DNA of 64,000 nt from Rhodobacteraceae bacterium CCMM004. GTDB taxonomy: Bacteria > Pseudomonadota > Alphaproteobacteria > Rhodobacterales > Rhodobacteraceae. The stretch spans positions 21,169 through 85,168 of the forward strand of contig RZWH01000010.1 of assembly GCA_004005435.1 (NCBI GenBank). The letters run 5' to 3'. This document shows positions 17,138 through 25,763 of this stretch, piece after piece. The position numbers and the translations under genes were made by a program. Numbering within the stretch: the first letter of the stretch is position 1; each line of letters begins with the position of its first letter. Below the pieces are notes generated by a model. The model was not told the origin of the DNA, did no database searches, and was given only the letters and a program-made list of their open reading frames with translations.

Positions 17138-19504
17138 ATGTCGACCATCCCAGCCGAGGATCTCAAAATCATCGAACAGAGGCTCTTGTGGCTGTCTCAT
17201 TGGATGATTCACAACGCCAATCACATTCGCCCAAAGGCTGATGGCATCAAGGTCGGCGGTCACCAAGCGTCATCAGCCTCGATGGTATCTATCATGACGG
17301 CCCTCTATTTTTCTGCCCTGCGGCCCGCAGACCGCGTGGCGGTCAAGCCGCATGCGTCGCCTGTGTTTCATGCTATCCAGTATCTGATGGGCAACCAGAC
17401 GCTTGAGAAGCTGCAAAATTTCCGTGGCTACGGCGGCGCGCAAAGCTACCCAAGCCGCACCAAAGACATTGACGACGTTGACTTTTCGACTGGCTCCGTT
17501 GGTTTGGGCGTCGCTGTCACATCCTTTGCCTCCATCGTTCAGGACTACATTGACGCCAAATCTTGGGGTTGTGATCAGCCTATGGGTCGTATGATCGCGC
17601 TTGTTGGTGATGCCGAGCTGGATGAAGGCAACATCTACGAAGCTCTGCAAGAGGGCTGGAAAAACGACCTGCGCAATTGCTGGTGGATCATCGACTACAA
17701 CCGCCAATCGCTCGATGGCGTCGTCCGCGAAGGGTTGTTCAAACGGGTTGAACAAATTTTCGACGCCTTCGGATGGGATGTCGTACGGGTCAAATATGGC
17801 CAGTTGCAACGTGCCGCCTTTGAAGAGCCTGGCGGTGACAGACTGCGCAAATGGATCGATGATTGTCCAAATCAGCTTTACTCGGCCCTGACCTATATGG
17901 GCGGCGCTGTGTGGCGCGAGCGCCTTATGGACGCACTTGGCGATCAAGGAGACGTCAGCGCGCTGATTGAGCGACGCAGCGACAAAGACCTCGCGGATCT
18001 GATGGAAAACCTCGGTGGCAATTGCGTGGCGACTATGGCTGAAACCTTCGAAGCCATTGATCACGACCGGCCCGTGTGTTTCCTCGCTTATACCATCAAA
18101 GGCTGGGGCACCCCGATTGCGGGTCACAAAGACAATCATGGTGGGTTAATGAATAAGACCCAAATGGCCGAATGGCAGGCCTATATGGGCGTGGCTGAAG
18201 GCGCGGAATGGGAGCCTTTTGCAACGATTGAAACCCCAAAGACTTTTAAAGAAAAACTGGCGAAGACCCCGTTTTTCGCCAAGGGCCGTCGTCGGTTCAA
18301 CGACAGTTTGATCAATGTACCTGCTATCGCATTATCTACTGATCGTGAGATTTCGACACAAATGGCATTTGGCAAAATCCTCGACGATCTGTCAAAGGGC
18401 GATAGCGTATTAGCGCAGCGAATCGTCACCACGTCGCCTGATGTGACAGGCACCACCAACCTCGGACCATGGGTTAATCGCCGCAAGCTTTTTGCGCGTG
18501 ACCCCCAAACCGACACGTTCAAAGCCGAGAACATACCCTCGACCGCTAAATGGGACTTCGCGCCCGAAGGTCAACATATCGAACTTGGCATCGCCGAGAT
18601 GAACCTTTTTCTTCTGCTGGCAGCAATGGGTCTGTCGCATTCGCTATTCGGCAAGCGGCTGATCCCCATCGGTACCGTCTACGACCCGTTCGTCTCTCGC
18701 GGGCTCGATGCGCTGAATTATGCCTGCTACCAAGACGCGCGGTTCATAATCGTGGGCACGCCATCGGGCGTCACACTGGCACCCGAAGGCGGCGCGCATC
18801 AATCCATTGCATCACCGCTGATCGGCATGTCGCAAGATGGCCTTGCCGCGTTTGAACCTGCCTTTGCCGACGAGCTTGCCGTGATCATTGAATGGGCGTT
18901 CGCCTATTTGCAAAAGGACGGCGAAGGTGACCGGGATGAGCGCACATGGCTGCGCGACGAAACCGGTGGCTCAGTCTACCTGCGCCTGACCACTAACCCG
19001 ATTGAACAACCCGGCAAACGCGTGGATGACGCGTTCTGCCAAGGGGCGATAGACGGGGCCTATTGGTTGCGCAAACCAGGTCCATCTTGCGAAGTCGTGA
19101 TTGCTTATCAAGGGGCTGTAGCCCCCGAAGCGATCAAGGCTGCAGGCATTATTGCAGACGGCCGCCGTGATGGAGGTGTGCTTGCTGTCACGTCCGCCGA
19201 TAGGTTGAACGCTGGATGGACAGCCGCGCAAAGGGCAAGGTTAAATGGCAACCCAAACGCACAGTCACATATTGAGGCACTACTGAGCGACCTCCCCCGG
19301 AACTGTGTGTTGGTCACCGTTATTGATGGGCATCCTGCGACCCTGTCTTGGCTAGGTGCCGTTCACGGGCATCAAACCATTCCACACGGCGTCGAGCATT
19401 TTGGACAAACTGGATCAATCGCTGAGCTCTATCGCCATTTCCGACTTGATGCCGCTTCACTGGTGCGATCGGTGAGCGAACTTACTGACGGTCGCAGGAT
19501 TTAG
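17138..19504 (+). CDS. AceE/transketolase-like ThDP-dependent E1 enzyme
   Basis: 788 residues resembling homodimeric pyruvate dehydrogenase E1 and transketolases. N-terminal GGHQASSASMVSIMTALYF parallels the AceE GGHMASF segment. The thiamine-diphosphate motif is present as GDAELDEGNIYEAL with DYNRQSLDG. The pyrimidine-domain glutamate is in HIELGIAEMNLFLLLAAMG. It is shorter than AceE (about 890 aa) and no E2 or E3 partner is encoded nearby. It may therefore act as a free-standing decarboxylase/transketolase or use chromosomal partners. It sits in a cargo cluster with an oxidoreductase and NIPSNAP remnant. Confidence 0.75.
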   Translation: MSTIPAEDLKIIEQRLLWLSHWMIHNANHIRPKADGIKVGGHQASSASMVSIMTALYFSALRPADRVAVKPHASPVFHAIQYLMGNQTLEKLQNFRGYGGAQSYPSRTKDIDDVDFSTGSVGLGVAVTSFASIVQDYIDAKSWGCDQPMGRMIALVGDAELDEGNIYEALQEGWKNDLRNCWWIIDYNRQSLDGVVREGLFKRVEQIFDAFGWDVVRVKYGQLQRAAFEEPGGDRLRKWIDDCPNQLYSALTYMGGAVWRERLMDALGDQGDVSALIERRSDKDLADLMENLGGNCVATMAETFEAIDHDRPVCFLAYTIKGWGTPIAGHKDNHGGLMNKTQMAEWQAYMGVAEGAEWEPFATIETPKTFKEKLAKTPFFAKGRRRFNDSLINVPAIALSTDREISTQMAFGKILDDLSKGDSVLAQRIVTTSPDVTGTTNLGPWVNRRKLFARDPQTDTFKAENIPSTAKWDFAPEGQHIELGIAEMNLFLLLAAMGLSHSLFGKRLIPIGTVYDPFVSRGLDALNYACYQDARFIIVGTPSGVTLAPEGGAHQSIASPLIGMSQDGLAAFEPAFADELAVIIEWAFAYLQKDGEGDRDERTWLRDETGGSVYLRLTTNPIEQPGKRVDDAFCQGAIDGAYWLRKPGPSCEVVIAYQGAVAPEAIKAAGIIADGRRDGGVLAVTSADRLNAGWTAAQRARLNGNPNAQSHIEALLSDLPRNCVLVTVIDGHPATLSWLGAVHGHQTIPHGVEHFGQTGSIAELYRHFRLDAASLVRSVSELTDGRRI

Positions 19505-19794
19505 GGTCGTCAGGTAAACATGCCGCCCATCATGCCGACTGCAAGCACTGCGCGCAGGCGTGCAAGACCCGCGCTGAAGCCTGCGAGGCGGCGCTGAAAA
19601 CGTTGAACTGAGAAACAGACATTCAATCGGCGCGGCAGGTGTCGCGTCGGCTTCGATATTTCGGCGAGCTGCCAGAGCGAAAGTTTGCCAAACACAGTTG
19701 AGCATGCACAGGCGCGCAACAATGCCTGATGGCAAATCTGTCAGAACACCAAAGATCTCGCGTTGCGACACCGGAAAGGAGGAAAAGACGGACC

Positions 19795-20607
19795 GTGAGC
19801 TCTATCGATCGCTCAGATGTGCCGGTTTCCAAGTCGGCGATTAGTCTAGACGGTGCCGTAGCCGGTGTCGAAGTGCGACACCTGAGATATGTGATCGCAG
19901 CGGCTGACCAGGGCAGTTTTTATCGCGCGGCCATGGCACTTGACGTCGAGCAGTCCGCCATCAGCCGACGTATTCGGGATGTGGAAGATCGTTTGGGAGT
20001 TTCCCTGTTTATGCGTCACTCCGGCGGCGTCGATTTGACCAATGCAGGACAGAAGTTCATCAATCACGCAAGACTTGCGCTTAAGCAGATTGACCTAGCG
20101 ATAAAGCTGGCGGGGTCGGCCGGGCGTGGGGAACACGGCATAATTCGGGTTGGATTATTTTCATCCCTTGCATCCGGCTTTATCGCGGATTTGCTCAAGA
20201 CTTATGAAAGCAGTGAAACTGGTGTTCATATCGAATATCTCGAAGGAGCTCCAAGCGAGCACATTGCCGCTATTCGACGCTTTCGGATCGATGTCGCGTT
20301 TCTCACAGGCCAAACTGCGCCGGCAGGTTGTGAAACCGAACATCTTTGGATCGAAAAGGTCTTCGCGGTCTTGTCTGCGAGCCATCCGCTCGCTGCAAAG
20401 GGATCGATCGGTTGAGCAGACCTGAAGGACCAACACTTTCTGGTCAGCGAAACGGATCCCGGTCTTGAGATTCATGATTTTCTCATCAAGAACTTGGCGG
20501 ATCTCGGACAGCATCCAAGCGTGGAATGCTGCGCGGTGGGCCGCGACAACCTTATGCAGATTGTCTCTGTGAACCTGTCGGGCCGTATTGAGTATGCGGT
20601 TGCTTAG
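19795..20607 (+). pseudogene. LysR-family regulator with TGA at a conserved Trp and truncated C-terminus
   Basis: Translation probably starts at the GTG at 19795 after AAAGGAGG. The LysR helix-turn-helix is clear (DQGSFYRAAMALDVEQSAIS). TGA at 20413 follows KGSIG and the same frame resumes as ADLKDQHFLVSETDP. The other two LysR proteins here have Trp at this place (SWADV, CWSNL), so TGG to TGA is the simplest change. After VSVNLSG the sequence loses LysR similarity and ends at 20607, so the C-terminus is also lost. Confidence 0.78.
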
Positions 20608-21006
20608 CATTGTTGACTCAGCGTGGCGTGGTTGCCGACCTTTCAACTTGATTCCGCCGGGCCATGCCCGATCTTGCTCCTTTTTCTCACGGACATCCCC
20701 ATCGCACGCCATTGGTCATTAGGCCTAGGCAGCACGTCCATGACGTAGTCAGAAGTCAGAGCACACTATCCGAACAAACCAAATAATGTTTTCGGTTCAG
20801 TCCCCATTATTTGAGTTCTTTGATTCGACTAAATGTCGTTGTGAGAAAGTTAAAGAGGACGTCGCTGTGATGGATCGCCGAGAATTGTTGAGAGGAGCTT
20901 CCGCCATTGGTGTGGGCCCCTCGCGCAACCGTCGTTGATCGGACAATTCCCAAGTACATCGCCGCGCTTACGAGCAATAATTTCTTAGAACATAAGGAGA
21001 AGAGCC
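20608..21006. other. Intergenic scrap region with a decapitated Tat signal fragment
   Basis: About 400 bp without a full gene. A short frame at 20870-20938 encodes MDRRELLRGASAIGVG, matching the start of a twin-arginine signal peptide, and stops after 22 codons; it looks like the 5' end of a lost secreted oxidoreductase. AAGGAG at 20993-20998 is the dps ribosome binding site. The truncated LysR ends at the left edge, so the region is probably a junction of deletions. Confidence 0.5.
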
Positions 21007-21480
21007 ATGCATCCCACCCGAAACACATTGCCGAACAACACGCGCAAAGTGTCGATCTCTCTTTTGCAGAACCGGCTTCATGACGCGATTGATCTGACAG
21101 CCCAGGCCAAGCAAGCGCACTGGAATGTGAAGGGCCCGAGCTTTATAGCTCTACATGAACTTTTTGACACTATTCATGGAGAACTCGACAGTCATGCGGA
21201 CCTGATAGCCGAGCGACTTGTGTCACTCGGCGGTCAGGCGCATGGGACCGTGCGGGCTGCGGCGGCTGGTTCCAGTCTTGAAGAATATCCACTCAAGGCA
21301 AGCACACAAGAGGATCACATCGCTGCCTTATCGTCTGCGCTTGCGAAATTTGGTGAATCCGTTCGGATAGCGATCGATGAAACCGCAAACTGCGGCGATC
21401 AAGACACGTCCGATCTCTTTACCGAGATTTCCAGGGCCATCGACAAGTCGCTCTGGTTCGTCGAAGCGCATCAATCATAA
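21007..21480 (+). CDS. dps: Dps family DNA-binding ferritin
   Basis: 157 residues, normal for Dps. The dodecamer sequesters iron using peroxide and protects DNA in stationary phase. Ferroxidase-site signatures are visible: AKQAHWNVKGPSF with the conserved His, then LFDTIHGELDSHADLIAERL with the Asp/Glu ligands, and LVSLGGQAHGTVR. The basic N-terminus (MHPTRNTLPNNTRK) could bind DNA. SD AAGGAG is 8 nt upstream. Carriage on an ICE next to regulators suggests a stress-survival benefit. Confidence 0.92.
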   Translation: MHPTRNTLPNNTRKVSISLLQNRLHDAIDLTAQAKQAHWNVKGPSFIALHELFDTIHGELDSHADLIAERLVSLGGQAHGTVRAAAAGSSLEEYPLKASTQEDHIAALSSALAKFGESVRIAIDETANCGDQDTSDLFTEISRAIDKSLWFVEAHQS

Positions 21481-21639
21481 CTTTAAGAGGATGCAATCGC
21501 GCGGCCCATAAGGACGGCCTGAACGTCTTAACGCTGACGAGGGACAGCACAGCGACGACAAAAGCCGTGGCGTCAAAAATCGGAAAAGCTGACTTCAGAG
21601 TGGGCGTCTCACCCGCTGACAAATTCAACATCTTCAATT

Positions 21640-22599
21640 ATGACCATCCCCAAGAACAGCAGCGGAACCTGGCGGAAGCGAAGGTATCAGCGTATCGAGA
21701 TCTTCGATTTGGAGGTTCTGGTTCTAGCAGCGGAGTCAGGCAGCTTTCGCGGAGTGAGCGCGCAGGTTGGAGTTGGCCAACCTGCGGTCACGCGACGGAT
21801 ACAAAAGCTCGAGGACACTTTCGGAGTATCTCTGTTCGAGCGCAGCCCTACAGGCGTAAGGCTGACTAATGCGGGATGGAGGTTTCTCTGTCGGGTCCGG
21901 CGCATCCTGAGTGAACTCAAGCTTGCTATTGCCGATGTCGAAACCGCCGGAGTAGGTGGCAATGGAGAAATCAACTTCGGATTGACGGATTCCCTGTCGA
22001 ATGGGCTGTTTCACCAAATCCTCTCGGAGTTCTTTGACAATCATCCGGAAGTCCAGCCAAACTTCGTGCAGGCAGATCTTGGCGAACTCGAAACTCTGCT
22101 GAATCACAGGATGATCGACATCTTGTACGGACCTGTGAATACGTCCTTCACTGACAGTGATATCCTGCCGGTTGCTAACCAGCAGATCTACCTAGCCGTT
22201 TCTCACAACAACGGTCTTGCCGCGCGACAATGGGTCTCTTGGGCTGATGTAGCTGGTTTGGTTTTAATGGTGGGGACCGAAGACCCCGGACCAGTGTTTG
22301 AAACCTATGTTCGCCCTGGATTTCGGAAGCATCATGACGGAATCAAGGTCAAGCGCCACAACCTTGACCGTAAAGGCATCTTGAACCTCGTAGAGATGAA
22401 CCTTGGTTCCACATTAATTTGGGAGGATCCACGCAGGATAGGACACAACGACCTTATATACATTCCTGTATTGGAAGCGGGTGTCGCTCAGCGCATTCAA
22501 TACTCGCTCAAATGGCATGCTAAAAACGACAATCCCGCTCTCCGACGTTTTATCTCTCTAGCGCGGATTAAGGCGAAGAAGAACGGCGCTCTTTCCTGA
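21640..22599 (+). CDS. LysR-family regulator at the edge of the trb operon
   Basis: 319 residues and intact. The helix-turn-helix (ESGSFRGVSAQVGVGQPAVTRRIQKLE) and effector domain are complete. It is convergent with the DUF2274 gene and overlaps its 3' end by 32 bp. A related LysR sits in exactly this position in ICE2 (59934-60866), so it seems to be part of the conjugation module and may sense a signal controlling transfer. That role is inferred from position only. Confidence 0.88.
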   Translation: MTIPKNSSGTWRKRRYQRIEIFDLEVLVLAAESGSFRGVSAQVGVGQPAVTRRIQKLEDTFGVSLFERSPTGVRLTNAGWRFLCRVRRILSELKLAIADVETAGVGGNGEINFGLTDSLSNGLFHQILSEFFDNHPEVQPNFVQADLGELETLLNHRMIDILYGPVNTSFTDSDILPVANQQIYLAVSHNNGLAARQWVSWADVAGLVLMVGTEDPGPVFETYVRPGFRKHHDGIKVKRHNLDRKGILNLVEMNLGSTLIWEDPRRIGHNDLIYIPVLEAGVAQRIQYSLKWHAKNDNPALRRFISLARIKAKKNGALS

Positions 22600-22798
22600 G
22601 CTTCGCGAACCCCCGGTCTGTCTTCATGAACCGCTCGAGCATGGGTGCGATGAGCTTGGTGGTTTCCAGCTTCTGTCCATTCTCAACACCGAGGATCTCC
22701 GCATAGGCCGTCAAATCACGATGCACTTGCGCAGGCAGTTCCACGGTGAGCTTGACCGGCTTGTCGTCGCGAATATCGCCCAGCTTCAACTTGCTCAT
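22568..22798 (-). CDS. DUF2274 protein of the conjugation operon
   Basis: 76 residues beginning MSKLKLGDIRDDKPVKLTVE. It has a ribbon-helix-helix-like strand and helix (KLTVELPAQVHRDLTAYAEIL), as in DUF2274, which typically closes trb operons of alphaproteobacterial ICEs. It overlaps the trbI stop by 4 nt. A DNA-binding role is inferred from the fold; ICE2 has a similar copy at 60858. Confidence 0.82.
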   Translation of the reverse strand: MSKLKLGDIRDDKPVKLTVELPAQVHRDLTAYAEILGVENGQKLETTKLIAPMLERFMKTDRGFAKLRKERRSSSP

Positions 22799-24018
22799 CG
22801 CGTGTCTCCTTGAGGTTCGAGGATAAGATCGCGGGTCACCATTACGCGCACGGGAAACCCCGGCCGGACCGTGAGCGTGGGCGGGATGTTGAGCTGGCGC
22901 TGGACGATGGCCTCGCCCGCGCGGGCGATCGTATCCTGGGTGCCGTCGCGGATTGCGTCGGCAATCTCATCGCCACCATCTTCACCGGTCTCGAGGCCGA
23001 TATTAAGGATCGTGGCGAGACCGGCCGCGCGAAACAGTTGGCCCCAATGGTTGTCGACACCGTCTTCGAGCCCGGCATATCCCGCCTGATCCGTACCGGG
23101 CTGGCGTTCGAGCACGATGGAGCGTCCGTCTGGGAGTATCAATCGGGTCCACGCCAAGAGGACACGCCGCTGACCGGTTTCCACACGGCTATCATATTCG
23201 CCGAGTAGCCGCGCGCCCTGCGGGATCAGCAGGAACTGGCCGGTCGGGCTGTCATAGACATTGGCTGTGACCTGCGCGGTGATCTGTCCCGGAAGATCGG
23301 ACCGCAGGCCGGTCAGAAGTGCAGCCTCGATGACCGATCCCGCTTGCAGAACGTAAGGGCTTGGCGGAGCCTGCAGCCGATCTGCGGCGGTGGTCCTCCG
23401 GTCGACCTCACGATCCAAGAAGGTTTCCTTTCGTCCCGTCATGTCCGGTTGCCGTGTCTGCCCGACAGATGCCGGGAATAGACCTTGTTGCCCGTGCGTT
23501 GGAGGTGTCATGGGTGCGATCGGTTGCTGCGCAACACCCGCGCCGCTCGTCCTTGCATCGGCGAAGAGAGTTGCGAGCCGCGCCGCCTCCGCTTCCTGCA
23601 ACCGCAGTTGCTCTTCGGGATCAACGGCGGGGCCGGTGGCCGGCACGACCGGCACGGGTTCACCCCGCCGCTGCGCAGAAAGAACCGGGCGTCCCAGCTC
23701 TCCTGGAAGCGGTGGCCCGAGTTGTGGGATCGACGCGTAGTCGCGCGGCAGACCCAAAAGACCCTCGGCCTCCTGGACTCGTTCCGTCGAGAAGAGTTCT
23801 GACGGCCCATCGCCCGGATCAGATCCTTGCAAGGCGACAATCAGGATCGAACCAATGCCGAGCCCGCCCACGACGGCGAGAACCGTGATGGCCTTGCGCG
23901 AGAGCCGCATGACGCGTGGCGGATCGGGCCGCAGGCGCAGTTCCTTGGCGATGTCCTGTTCGGTGCGTGGCGGCTCTTCGGGGCGGTCGTCTTGTTGCTG
24001 GTTTTCGGTGCCGGTCAT
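22795..24018 (-). CDS. trbI: TrbI, VirB10-like conjugation channel protein
   Basis: 407 residues. TrbI/VirB10 spans the envelope and links inner- and outer-membrane parts of the type IV secretion channel. A cytoplasmic head with Pro/Glu-rich sequence is followed by one membrane helix (ITVLAVVGGLGIGSILIVAL). The Pro/Gln-rich periplasmic linker and C-terminal VirB10 domain (VLQAGSVIEAALLTGLRSDLPG, then GARLLGEYDSR) are complete. This copy retains the Trp at DGVDNHWGQ that is a stop codon in ICE2. Confidence 0.93.
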   Translation of the reverse strand: MTGTENQQQDDRPEEPPRTEQDIAKELRLRPDPPRVMRLSRKAITVLAVVGGLGIGSILIVALQGSDPGDGPSELFSTERVQEAEGLLGLPRDYASIPQLGPPLPGELGRPVLSAQRRGEPVPVVPATGPAVDPEEQLRLQEAEAARLATLFADARTSGAGVAQQPIAPMTPPTHGQQGLFPASVGQTRQPDMTGRKETFLDREVDRRTTAADRLQAPPSPYVLQAGSVIEAALLTGLRSDLPGQITAQVTANVYDSPTGQFLLIPQGARLLGEYDSRVETGQRRVLLAWTRLILPDGRSIVLERQPGTDQAGYAGLEDGVDNHWGQLFRAAGLATILNIGLETGEDGGDEIADAIRDGTQDTIARAGEAIVQRQLNIPPTLTVRPGFPVRVMVTRDLILEPQGDTR

Positions 24019-24021
24019 GGC

Positions 24022-25080
24022 TCAGCGGTCCTCATCGGGACGCCACGCGGAAACCACGCGTTCCGCGCTCTGCTCGCTGCGCCGGACTCCATCGGTCCGC
24101 ACGATCCGGACGACGCGCTGGCGGTCTCCGAGACGCAACTCGGCTGCGGCGAAGAGCCGGTCAACGATCATGTAGTTGCGCCGGATGCGGTAATTGACGA
24201 GCTGGCCGTCCCCTTCCGGTCCGATCACGAAGAGCGGCGGCATCTCGCCCTGGCCGATCCCGCGTGGGAACTCGATGAAGACCTGTCGTCCGTCATCGAA
24301 GGCCCGGCGCGGCCGCCAGGGCGCGCGATCCCCCGTTATCCGGTAGCGGAAATTGATGTCGTCGAGATCGACATTGCGCCCGATCGGAAGGCTGGCTTCC
24401 GCGCGATCGTTCTGGCGGCGCAAGGCGATCAGTTCGTCTTCGGGGTATTGCCAGGATACCGAAGCCATATAGGCCTGCGGCGTCGCGCGCAGCTCCAGGT
24501 GATAGGTGCGCCGGTCGGTGTTGATGACCAGATTAGTTACGAGGTCGGGCCGTGTCGGCTTCACGAGCACATGAATGCGGCGGTTATCGCCGGAGCCGCT
24601 CTCGGTGTCGCCGATGATCCATCGTGCAGTGTCGCCTGCTGCGATCGGGCCACTCCCAACAAGGCTCTCACCCGCCTGTAGCGCGATGTCCGTGACCTGG
24701 CCGGGAGAGGTGTAGACCTGATAGAGCGCCCCGGAGCTGTAGGGATAGAGCTGGACGGCGTTGATGAAGCCGTCGCGGACCGGTTCGATCCGGGCGGCTG
24801 CGTTGGCGTTGGTCACGCGCTCTGTTGGTTCCGCCGCTTCTGCCGGCCGATCGTCGGCATCGACCCGCATGAGCTGGCCGGGCAGCGGTAAAGGCTCGGG
24901 TGTCTCGACGATCCGAACGGGCCGCGCCGGTTCCGCGATCAGCGTTGCGGCGACCGGATCGTCATATGCGATCTCCGGTGGTTTGAAGGTGGCGCACCCG
25001 GCCAGCATCGAGCCGGCGAGTAGTGTCGTGATGGAAAGTTTGCCTGACATGCAGATTTGGCGTGTTATGCAATCACTCAT
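24022..25080 (-). CDS. trbG: TrbG, VirB9-like outer-membrane lipoprotein
   Basis: 352 residues. A lipobox is visible (LLAGSMLAGC), so the protein is anchored in the outer membrane, where VirB9/TrbG forms the core complex with TrbI. The beta-rich domain has the expected FINAVQLYPYSSGALYQVYT and the C-terminal RRNYMIVDRLFAAAELRLG. It overlaps trbF by 4 nt and is 3 bp from trbI. Confidence 0.92.
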   Translation of the reverse strand: MSDCITRQICMSGKLSITTLLAGSMLAGCATFKPPEIAYDDPVAATLIAEPARPVRIVETPEPLPLPGQLMRVDADDRPAEAAEPTERVTNANAAARIEPVRDGFINAVQLYPYSSGALYQVYTSPGQVTDIALQAGESLVGSGPIAAGDTARWIIGDTESGSGDNRRIHVLVKPTRPDLVTNLVINTDRRTYHLELRATPQAYMASVSWQYPEDELIALRRQNDRAEASLPIGRNVDLDDINFRYRITGDRAPWRPRRAFDDGRQVFIEFPRGIGQGEMPPLFVIGPEGDGQLVNYRIRRNYMIVDRLFAAAELRLGDRQRVVRIVRTDGVRRSEQSAERVVSAWRPDEDR

Positions 25081-25763
25081 TGGGCGTTCTCCCTTGACCA
25101 GTTGATGGCGTGGACGAAGACGCCGAGGGGGTTTTTGCGGAGGCGTTCGGCATCGCGGGGTGGTTGGACGACGACGCTAAGGATGCCGGTCCAGCGTTCG
25201 GTGACGGCGAGCTGTCCGTTGACGTAGCGGCGTTCGGTCCAGGCGACGCGGAAGCTGGAGTCGGAGGCGCGGATGACGCTGGAGATCTCGGCTGTGACCT
25301 GGACCTCACCGACGCTTGCGAAGGGGTTATTCTCCCGGGCGAAGTCGTTGAGGGCGACAGAGCCTCGATCGGTGGTGAAGTCGTAAGCACGCAACCAGTT
25401 CTGACGCAGGACTATGGGATCGGCGGGCACCTGGCGGACATTCTCGATGAAGCGCGCGAGGTGGAAGGCGATCTGCGGATCGGTGGGGCGGTAGTTAGCG
25501 GTGGCGGGTGCCACGGCTTGGGCTGCCCCAAGTCGATCGACCTCGACGACATAAGGGACGATCGTGCCTTGTGTGGACTGCCAGACCAGCGCGAGACCGA
25601 AGGTCGCGGTGGTGGCGAGGCACCCGATGGCCATGAAGCGCCAGTTTCGCGCTTGGACGCGTGCCGAGCCCATGCGCTCATCCCAGACCTGGGCGGCTTT
25701 CTGGTAGGGAGTCACCGGTTCCGGGGTCTTGGCGTATCGCACGCTGGGTCGCTTGAATTTCAT
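25077..25763 (-). CDS. trbF: TrbF, VirB8-like inner-membrane protein
   Basis: 228 residues. It has an N-terminal cytoplasmic segment, one membrane helix (FMAIGCLATTATFGLALVW) and the periplasmic VirB8/NTF2-like domain (IAFHLARFIENVRQVPAD, then FARENNPFASVGEVQV). It helps assemble the channel. The gene overlaps trbL and trbG by 4 nt on either side, as in a tightly coupled operon. Confidence 0.92.
   Translation of the reverse strand: MKFKRPSVRYAKTPEPVTPYQKAAQVWDERMGSARVQARNWRFMAIGCLATTATFGLALVWQSTQGTIVPYVVEVDRLGAAQAVAPATANYRPTDPQIAFHLARFIENVRQVPADPIVLRQNWLRAYDFTTDRGSVALNDFARENNPFASVGEVQVTAEISSVIRASDSSFRVAWTERRYVNGQLAVTERWTGILSVVVQPPRDAERLRKNPLGVFVHAINWSRENAQ

Noticed and set aside
20161..20712. 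Minus-strand frame considered as a transposase remnant
   Set aside because: Most of it is antisense to the LysR remnant; the part beyond has no recognisable transposase motif or inverted repeats.
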